In this document: positions 58,507-64,000 of the stretch, one piece after another
How positions within the stretch are numbered: the stretch's first letter is position 1
Layout: each line of letters starts with the position of its first letter
Origin: Schumannella luteola
GTDB lineage: Bacteria; Actinomycetota; Actinomycetes; Actinomycetales; Microbacteriaceae
Direction of reading: 5' to 3'
NCBI RefSeq assembly: GCF_013408685.1
Contig: NZ_JACBZY010000001.1
Location: 558,001 to 622,000 of the forward strand
DNA length: 64,000 bases
The notes under the pieces: model-generated
Told to the model about the DNA's origin: nothing
What the model saw: only the letters and a program-made list of their open reading frames with translations
The model's database searches: none
Made by a program: the position numbers and the translations under genes

Positions 58507-60030
58507 ATGACGTCGCTCGATCAGCGCACCGAGTCCGGCCGACCCGCGGGTCAGGGCCGGGCACCGATCGGACAGAGCCCTGCCGTTGCGGGCCAGGCCG
58601 TGCAGAGCCAGGCCGCGCCGAGCGCCGGCCGCGCCGTGGAGCCCGCCGTCGCGGCGGGCGCCGGCGCCGGAGACATGTGCCGGCTCAGCGTGGTGGGGCC
58701 GACCTCGCGCGTCGAGCTGGCGGTGCCCTCGCACATCCCCATCGTCGAGCTGCTGCCCACGATCGTCGGCCACCTCGACCCGATGCTCGCCACCCGCGGG
58801 CTCGACCACGGCGGCTGGGTGCTGCAGCGGCTCGGGCATCCGCCGCTCGATGAGGATCGCGGAACGGCCGCGGCGGGCCTGCTCGACGGCGACGTGCTCT
58901 ACCTGCGGCCGCGCACGGCGGTGCTCGCCCAGGCGCAGTACGACGACCTCGTCGACGGCGTGCAGCTGGTGCTCGACGCGCGCGACGACTCGTGGAACCC
59001 GGTGTGGACGCGCCGAGCGGCCCTCGCCGCCGCGACGCTCGCCTGCCTGGTATCGATCGCCGTCGCCGGCACCACCGGCACGGCCGCCCCGATCGTGGCC
59101 GGCGCGCTCGCGCTCGTGCTGCTCGCCGCGGGCGCCCTGATCGGGCGGCTGTGGGATGACGTGATCGGCTCCCTGCTCATCGGCACCGGCGTCGTCGGCG
59201 CCGCCCTCGCCGGCGCGACGACACCGGCAGCGCTGTTCCCCGGCGGGGGCGCGACGCCGCTCGCCGCCGCGACGGCGGGCGCCGCCGCGACCGGCATCGC
59301 CGCCGGCGCCGCCGCCTACGCCCGCGGCGGAGTGCGCCCGCGGCTGCTGGCGACGACCGGGGCGGCGATCATCGTCGTGCTCGGGCTGACCGTGCCGCTC
59401 GTGCTGCGCCTCGGCCTGCCGCAGGGCGCCGCGATCGTCGTGCTGCTCGCGCTGGCCGTCGCCCGCGCCCTCCCCGTGCTCGCCGCCTGGATCGGCGGGC
59501 TCAGCGTCGACCCGGTGCCGCTGTCGTCGAAGGAGTTCCAGACCGGACTCGACGCCGTGCCGGCCGACGAGGTCGAGCGCAAGGCGACCGTCGCGCACCA
59601 GACCGCGACCGCGCTGTGGGCGGCCTGGGCGGTGGTGCTGTGCGCGGCCATCTCCGTGCTCGCGCTCGACCCGGGCTGGGCATCCACCGCGCTCGTCGTC
59701 GCCGGGAGCGTCGGCGTGCTGCTGCAGGCGCGTGAGCTGCACGCCGCGGTGCAGCGCGGCGCCGTGATCGTGGCGGCGGCCGTGCCGCTCGTCGTGCTCG
59801 CGCTCGCCCACGCCTCCCGTCTCGACACCGTGTGGCAGATCGTCATCGCCGCCGCGCTCGTCATCGTCGCCGCCAACGCCTGCGTCGCGGCGCTGCTGCT
59901 GCCGCGCGGCCGCCTCGCCCCGACCTGGGGTCGGGCGGGCGACGTCCTGCACTGGGTCTGCGCCATCGCGATCCCGGCGCTCGTGCTCGCCGTCGTCGGC
60001 CTCTACGACTGGATCGCCGATCTGGTGTGA
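58507..60030 (+). CDS. eccD: Type VII secretion membrane protein EccD
   Basis: 507 residues. Residues 1-55 are Gln/Ala/Gly-rich; 58-145 a ubiquitin-like domain (MCRLSVVGPTSRVELAVPSH to LLDGDVLYLRPR), as in EccD/YukD; from 165 onward eleven membrane helices form the pore-side barrel. EccD is the largest membrane component of the ESX inner-membrane complex. The start is uncertain between the ATG at 58507 and a GTG at 58471. It heads the plus-strand unit and ends 55 bp before eccB. Confidence 0.92.
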   Translation: MTSLDQRTESGRPAGQGRAPIGQSPAVAGQAVQSQAAPSAGRAVEPAVAAGAGAGDMCRLSVVGPTSRVELAVPSHIPIVELLPTIVGHLDPMLATRGLDHGGWVLQRLGHPPLDEDRGTAAAGLLDGDVLYLRPRTAVLAQAQYDDLVDGVQLVLDARDDSWNPVWTRRAALAAATLACLVSIAVAGTTGTAAPIVAGALALVLLAAGALIGRLWDDVIGSLLIGTGVVGAALAGATTPAALFPGGGATPLAAATAGAAATGIAAGAAAYARGGVRPRLLATTGAAIIVVLGLTVPLVLRLGLPQGAAIVVLLALAVARALPVLAAWIGGLSVDPVPLSSKEFQTGLDAVPADEVERKATVAHQTATALWAAWAVVLCAAISVLALDPGWASTALVVAGSVGVLLQARELHAAVQRGAVIVAAAVPLVVLALAHASRLDTVWQIVIAAALVIVAANACVAALLLPRGRLAPTWGRAGDVLHWVCAIAIPALVLAVVGLYDWIADLV

Positions 60031-60085
60031 ACCATCCGCGGCGGTTCGGTCGTGGTCGAGATGAAGGCAGGAGAGGAGGGGCGAC

Positions 60086-61420
60086 ATGTACGGACGACGT
60101 GATCTGGTGGATGCGCACCTCTTCCTGCGCGGGCGCCTCTCGGCGGCGGTGCTGCGCTCCGACCCCGACGCCCCCGACCGCCCGCTGCGCCGCACCGCGA
60201 CCGGCATGGCGATCGGGCTCGCGGTGGCCGCCGGCGCGGTCGTCGTCGTGGTCGTGCTCAACATCTTCCTGTTCACGACGAACGACTCCTGGCGCAACCA
60301 GGCCGGCGCGCTGCTCGTCGACAAGTCGACCGGCAGCCGCTACCTGCTCATCGACGACACCCTGCACCCGGTCATGAACCTCGCCTCGGCCGCGCTGCTC
60401 GTGGGCGGCCGGCCGGCTGTCATCCAGGTGTCGAGCGAAGACCTCGCCTCGGTGCCGCGCGGCGAGGCCGTCGGCAGAGAGGGTCTGCCCGACGAGCTGC
60501 CCAGCCCGCAGGCGACCTCGCCCGTCTGGGCCGCCTGCGCCACCGGCGACGGCACGGCGCTCGCGATCGGGGGCGCCCCGCGCGTGACCCCGGTCGGCGA
60601 CGACGAGGGCGTGCTCGTGCGCGCCGACGACCGGCTCACGCTGATCTGGCAGGGCACCCGCTCCGATCTCGCCGGGCCCTGGGCCGCCCGGGCCCTCGGC
60701 TTCGAGCCGAGCGCCGCCGTGCCGGTGGACGACGCCTGGCTCGACACCATCCCCGGCGGCCGCGACATCGACCTCAGCGAGCTCACGCTCGGCGGCGAGG
60801 GCCCGGCGATCGCCGGCGCGCCGACGACGCTCGGCCAGCTCGTCGAGGCCGACGGCGACGGAAGCCGCTACGTCGTGACCGCGCAGGGGCTCATGCCCGT
60901 CACCGAGACCGTCGCCGCGCTGCTCTCCGCCGAGCAAGAGCACCAGCTGCCCGAGCCGCGCACCATCACGACCCGCGACCTCGTCGCCACGTCGGTGACG
61001 AAGGCCGCCGCCTGGCAGAGCGAGCTGCCCTCGACGCCCCCCACGGCGGTCGGCGCCGACCTCACGCCCTGCTCGGTGTGGGATGACGGCACGACCACGA
61101 TCGCGACCGTCGCCGCGAGCTCGAAGGCCGGCGGAGCCTCGGCCGCGTCAGCCACCGCATCCTCCTCTTCCGCAGACTCCGGATCGACCGACGCGGCCGG
61201 CGCCGTGCGGGTCGCCCCCGGCGCCGGCCTGCTCGCCTCCACCGCCGCCGCCCCCGGCGTCCGCGGAGCCGGCCTCTACCTCGTCGCCGACGACGGCACC
61301 AAGTACCCCGTCGCCGACGCCGCCACCGCATCCGCCCTCGGGCTCGATGCCTCCAGCTCCCCCGCCGTGCCGGCCGCGCTGCTCGCGCTGCTGCCGACGG
61401 GGCCCACGATCGCGAAGTAG
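60086..61420 (+). CDS. eccB: Type VII secretion protein EccB
   Basis: 444 residues. YGRRDLVDAHLFLRGRLSAAVLRSDPDAPDRPLRRT is the short cytosolic N-terminus typical of EccB (read as LVDAHLFLRGRL and DRPLRRT), followed by one helix (residues 38-60) and a large extracytoplasmic domain with the repeats of R3-type (QAGALLVDKSTGSRYLLIDD, HPVMNLASAALLVG). Ser/Ala-rich insert near 345-370. An AGGAGAGGAGG stretch precedes the ATG. EccB links the inner-membrane complex to the outside and contacts mycosin in known systems. Confidence 0.95.
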   Translation: MYGRRDLVDAHLFLRGRLSAAVLRSDPDAPDRPLRRTATGMAIGLAVAAGAVVVVVVLNIFLFTTNDSWRNQAGALLVDKSTGSRYLLIDDTLHPVMNLASAALLVGGRPAVIQVSSEDLASVPRGEAVGREGLPDELPSPQATSPVWAACATGDGTALAIGGAPRVTPVGDDEGVLVRADDRLTLIWQGTRSDLAGPWAARALGFEPSAAVPVDDAWLDTIPGGRDIDLSELTLGGEGPAIAGAPTTLGQLVEADGDGSRYVVTAQGLMPVTETVAALLSAEQEHQLPEPRTITTRDLVATSVTKAAAWQSELPSTPPTAVGADLTPCSVWDDGTTTIATVAASSKAGGASAASATASSSSADSGSTDAAGAVRVAPGAGLLASTAAAPGVRGAGLYLVADDGTKYPVADAATASALGLDASSSPAVPAALLALLPTGPTIAK

Positions 61421-61517
61421 GAGAGGAGCCCCCTGACCCCGGCTGCATCCCCCACCCAGAACCAGACGACTTCACTTCACTCTCGACCCTGAGAACACCA
61501 CACCCAAGGAGAAACTC

Positions 61518-61811
61518 ATGGCACAGCTCACCGGTTTCGAAGCCGAGACGCTTCAGAAGATCATCACCAGCACGATGGAGCAGGTCTCCGCGATGGAGGC
61601 CGCCCGCGGCCGCGTCGAGGACGCCACCCAGACCATCGCCTCGGCCGCCCAGGCCCAGGCCGGCACCGTGCTCCGCCAGCGCCTGACCGAGTGGCAGAGC
61701 GAGTACAGCGACATCAAGAACAAGCTCGACATCCTCAACGGCCAGGTCCATACCCTCCTCGCGCAGCGCACCAACACCGACGACTCGACGTCGTCGAGCG
61801 CCGCGGCCTGA
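61518..61811 (+). CDS. Esx-like small helical secreted protein 1
   Basis: 97 residues; AAGGAGAAACTC before the ATG. Two amphipathic helices (about 5-42 and 46-80) are broken near residue 44-50, the Esx hairpin pattern, with a Ser/Ala tail. No W-x-G is present; a Trp lies in TEWQSEYSDI after the turn. With the next gene 26 bp away it probably forms a heterodimer that is exported by this system. No YxxxD/E export motif is evident. Confidence 0.75.
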   Translation: MAQLTGFEAETLQKIITSTMEQVSAMEAARGRVEDATQTIASAAQAQAGTVLRQRLTEWQSEYSDIKNKLDILNGQVHTLLAQRTNTDDSTSSSAAA

Positions 61812-61837
61812 TCCCCCTCTCCACGAAAGGAAACGAC

Positions 61838-62122
61838 ATGTCCTTCAACGTCGATCTCGTCCAGTTCGAGGTGGCCAACCAGTCGCTCAACAGCTCCTGC
61901 CAGGAGGTCGAGCAGATCCTGCAGAACATCTACGACACCATCCGCCCGATGGGCGAGGCCCAGTGGGGTCGTTCGCTCCCGGTGTGGGGCGAGCTGCAGC
62001 AGCGCTGGAACAGCGAGTACCAGGAAGTGCAGCAGGCGGGCGTCAACATCAAGAACGCCGCCGTGCGCGTGCGCGAGGAGTTCTTCGACGGCGACGTGCG
62101 AGGCGCGGCCGTCTTCAGCTGA
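61838..62122 (+). CDS. Esx-like small helical secreted protein 2
   Basis: 94 residues; GAAAGGA seven bases before the ATG. Two helices flank a turn with QWGRSLPVWGELQQRW; it has W-G, not the canonical W-x-G, at the usual place. The end REEFFDGDVRGAAVFS contains F-F-D-G-D, spaced like the YxxxD export signal but with Phe. Probable partner of the preceding Esx-like protein. Confidence 0.75.
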   Translation: MSFNVDLVQFEVANQSLNSSCQEVEQILQNIYDTIRPMGEAQWGRSLPVWGELQQRWNSEYQEVQQAGVNIKNAAVRVREEFFDGDVRGAAVFS

Positions 62123-62193
62123 GCCCGACGGGATGCCCGCCCGCCCTCCGCGCGGCGGGCATCCCGCGGTCTCGCTCGAGAGAGGAGATCACC

Positions 62194-62538
62194 ATGGCAG
62201 ATGACGGAAAGCGCGTCGCATTCGACCGCGATCAGTACAAGAAGGTCCAGAAGCTCGTCACCGACGTGGAGACGTCGAGCGCCGACGCGCTCTACGGCAC
62301 CGACGGCTACGGCATCGACTCGGACCTGCGCGCCCAGCCCACCGAGGCCCGGTGGGAGGTCGCCGTGAAGGTCGGCAACGACGTCGCGGCCCTCGCCGGC
62401 CAGGTGCGCACGTTCACCGACACCTTCACCGACAAGACGCTCCCCGACTTCAACGACCAGCTGGAGACGGCGGAGAAGCTCTTCGACGAGACCGACGACC
62501 TCAGCACCGCCAAGGCCTCCGGCACCGGCACCGCCTGA
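62194..62538 (+). CDS. Esx-like/secretion-associated helical protein 3
   Basis: 114 residues; AGAGGAG before the ATG. Mostly helical and acidic: FDRDQYKKVQKLVTDVETSS, then a Gly/Tyr turn (YGTDGYGID) and a long second helix, with a Thr/Gly tail. Longer than typical Esx proteins and without W-x-G. Its place in the operon (between two Esx-like genes and a large exported candidate) suggests a co-secreted partner or chaperone for the following protein. Family not recognised. Confidence 0.65.
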   Translation: MADDGKRVAFDRDQYKKVQKLVTDVETSSADALYGTDGYGIDSDLRAQPTEARWEVAVKVGNDVAALAGQVRTFTDTFTDKTLPDFNDQLETAEKLFDETDDLSTAKASGTGTA

Positions 62539-62583
62539 CGTCACCGCTCACCCCGACGAACCCCCTGCGAGAAGGAAGACATC

Positions 62584-64000
62584 ATGGCCGGAACTGAAGG
62601 CGCAGGGGGTTCGTCGAGCAGCTCGACGGCGACGAGCGACATGAGCCTCGAGGCTCTGCTCTCGCTCGTGACGGGAGTGACGGACAGCGGGCTGGCCGGC
62701 ATCCTCTCCGACAACGAGGCGAACGACCGAGGCTGGGTCACGGGAACGCCCGGCGGCTCCGGCCGCGACGCGTGGTCGCAGAACCTGTACTACGGGTACT
62801 ACCAGTACGAAAAAGACATCCGGATGTACGAGCTCATCAACAATCCGGAGCCGGTGCAGGCCTTCAACGAGGCGTTCGCGGCGCTCAAGGCCAACATCGG
62901 CAAGGTGATCGCCGACGAGATGCCCGGCCTCAGCGCCAAGCGCTCGGACACCGCGGCAGCCCTCTTCGCGAACTTCACCAAGGTCACCGGCCAGAACGCG
63001 ACCGACATGAAGCAGCTCGCGACCGCGCTCGGAGCCGACGACTCGTCGATCCGCGGCTCGACGGCGGCGGCCCTGCTCGCTCAGCTCGAATCGCAGTACA
63101 AGTCGCTCGAGCGGATGAACGAGTCGCTCACCGACGACGGCGGGGTCTCGGCGAAGCTGACGGAGGTCGCGAACGCGGTTCGCACCTTCATGAAGGCGGT
63201 CGAGACGGCCTGGAACGCGCACAGCAGCGAGATCGCGAACACCGCGGCCAACGCCAAGGCCGCCGTGCTGTCGGACATCTACCACTACATCGAAGACGCC
63301 GACAAGGCGTATCGCGCCGAGAAGTCGGGCAACAACGGCATGCCCGAGGACCGCGCGAAGCAGGCGTTCGCCGCCTACACCTGGGGCGACCGCGGCAACA
63401 TGGCGCCCGCGGGCTTCTCGCCCCCCGGGGGCGACCTGCGCAGCACCTCGACCTACGGCGGAATCAACCGCGCGATCTCGCAGTCGGTGCGCGACGTGCT
63501 GCAGAAGGTCGCCACCGACGTGTTCACGGCGCAGCAGACGCTCGAGACGACGATGCGCCAATCGCTGCGCACGTTCAAGGACATGCAGGATCCGACCGTC
63601 GCCCCGAAGGACACGACGCCCGACTACAACGGCGGCGACGGCGTGGGCGGAGACGGCGACGGCCCGCCGGACGGCCCGGATTGGGATGACATCTTCGGCG
63701 ACGACGGCCCCGGTGGCGACGGGGTCGGCGGAGACGGCTCGGGCGGAGGCGGCGATGGCGCCGGTGGCGGCCCGGACGGCGACGGCATCTTCGGCGACGG
63801 CCCCGGCGGCGACGGAGTCGGCGGGGGCGGAACCGGTGGCGGCGGCGACGGGGTCGGCGGAGGCGGCGACGGGGTCAACGGAAACGGCGACGGCATCTTC
63901 GGTGACGGCCCCGGCGGCGACGGAGTCGGCGGAGCCGGTGGCGGCGGAGCCGGCGTCAACGGAAACGGCGACGGCATCTTCGGTGACGGCCCCGGCGGCG
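62584..64000 (+). CDS. Large Gly/Asp-rich putative type VII effector or surface protein (runs off the window)
   Basis: At least 472 residues; the frame is open at the last base. GAGAAGGA precedes the ATG. Residues 1-335 are helical: a Ser/Thr start, long helices (AFNEAFAALKANIGKVI, KAVETAWNAHSSEIANTAAN) and Y233-H-Y-I-E237, which matches the YxxxD/E type VII export signal. From about residue 345 the chain is a Gly/Asp repeat with the unit DGIFGDGPGGDGVGG returning at nucleotides 63781, 63889 and 63970. Last gene of the secretion operon visible here, so probably its substrate; the true C-terminus is missing. Confidence 0.7.
   Translation, partial: MAGTEGAGGSSSSSTATSDMSLEALLSLVTGVTDSGLAGILSDNEANDRGWVTGTPGGSGRDAWSQNLYYGYYQYEKDIRMYELINNPEPVQAFNEAFAALKANIGKVIADEMPGLSAKRSDTAAALFANFTKVTGQNATDMKQLATALGADDSSIRGSTAAALLAQLESQYKSLERMNESLTDDGGVSAKLTEVANAVRTFMKAVETAWNAHSSEIANTAANAKAAVLSDIYHYIEDADKAYRAEKSGNNGMPEDRAKQAFAAYTWGDRGNMAPAGFSPPGGDLRSTSTYGGINRAISQSVRDVLQKVATDVFTAQQTLETTMRQSLRTFKDMQDPTVAPKDTTPDYNGGDGVGGDGDGPPDGPDWDDIFGDDGPGGDGVGGDGSGGGGDGAGGGPDGDGIFGDGPGGDGVGGGGTGGGGDGVGGGGDGVNGNGDGIFGDGPGGDGVGGAGGGGAGVNGNGDGIFGDGPGG
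63781..64000 (+). repeat. Gly/Asp-coding repeats at the window end
   Basis: Copies of the unit encoding DGIFGDGPGGDGVGG begin at 63781, 63889 and 63970, spaced by 108 and 81 bp (multiples of 27). The flanking DNA is also made of GGCGGCGAC-like units. The array continues past the end of the window. Confidence 0.8.

Noticed and set aside
63640-64000. RTX-type calcium nonapeptide repeats
   Set aside because: The Gly/Asp repeat lacks the regular G-G-x-G-x-D-x-hydrophobic nine-residue period; an EF-hand-like loop fits slightly better, and neither is certain.
1-64000. Insertion sequences, prophage, tRNA, rRNA, CRISPR
   Set aside because: No transposase, integrase or phage structural gene, no cloverleaf with a T-arm GTTCGA signature and no spaced repeats were found on either strand by eye.

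Overview
The window is a very GC-rich (by eye about 72%) piece of an actinobacterial chromosome with short intergenic gaps and heavy use of GTG starts. The nucS gene, an actinobacterial type VII (ESX-type) secretion locus, DtxR-like iron control and the strongly favoured hexamer GGATGC/GCATCC suggest the family Microbacteriaceae. That placement is inference from gene content and style, not from a database match. I found no rRNA, tRNA, CRISPR array, transposase or phage gene.

Layout. 1-5.2 kb: cell-envelope genes on the + strand (end of a polyprenol-phosphate glycosyltransferase, GtrA flippase-like protein, membrane-anchored esterase, MprF-like aminoacyl-phospholipid synthetase). 5.3-9.8 kb: a class A beta-lactamase-fold protein whose catalytic serine is glycine, an M13 peptidase and a MATE exporter. 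10-19 kb: a LacI/MFS pair with a duplicated operator, a PH-like membrane protein, NucS mismatch endonuclease, DUF427 protein, amino-acid permease, HAD phosphatase, and an OhrR-like regulator divergent from a tiny zinc-ribbon protein. 19.2-25.2 kb: a three-gene type III polyketide synthase operon resembling srsABC (phenolic lipid synthesis), then a TetR/DHA2 efflux pair. 25.5-38.5 kb: mixed housekeeping and transport genes (rhodanese, RhtA-like exporter, Roadblock protein, APH-like kinase, class II glutamine amidotransferase with a coupled 44-residue membrane peptide, MFS, SSS symporter with small partner, CDF, SDR/MmyB-type regulator pair, a lower-GC lipoprotein, two Lrp regulators).

39.3-45.8 kb: a seven-gene minus-strand operon joining a spermidine/putrescine-type ABC importer to a nitrilase-superfamily amidase, an RraA-fold protein and a BKACE (DUF849) enzyme. 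It looks like an import-and-degrade pathway for an unidentified nitrogenous substrate. 46-52.5 kb: YeiH exporter, small membrane proteins, an iron-regulated siderophore-interacting protein, an ArsR/SRPBCC pair and an acetoin-reductase-like SDR.

53-64 kb: a divergent type VII secretion locus. On the minus strand eccC-mycP overlap; on the plus strand eccD, eccB, three small Esx-like helical proteins and a large Gly/Asp-rich protein that runs off the window. The mycosin has lost the His, oxyanion Asn and Ser of the subtilisin active site and is probably a structural pseudoprotease.

Across the window, gene ends carry inverted-repeat elements that fall into sequence families of constant length (56 bp, 61 bp, and a family with 22-bp phasing). 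Many genes have a -10-like hexamer exactly 6-7 bases before the start codon, which points to widespread leaderless transcription.
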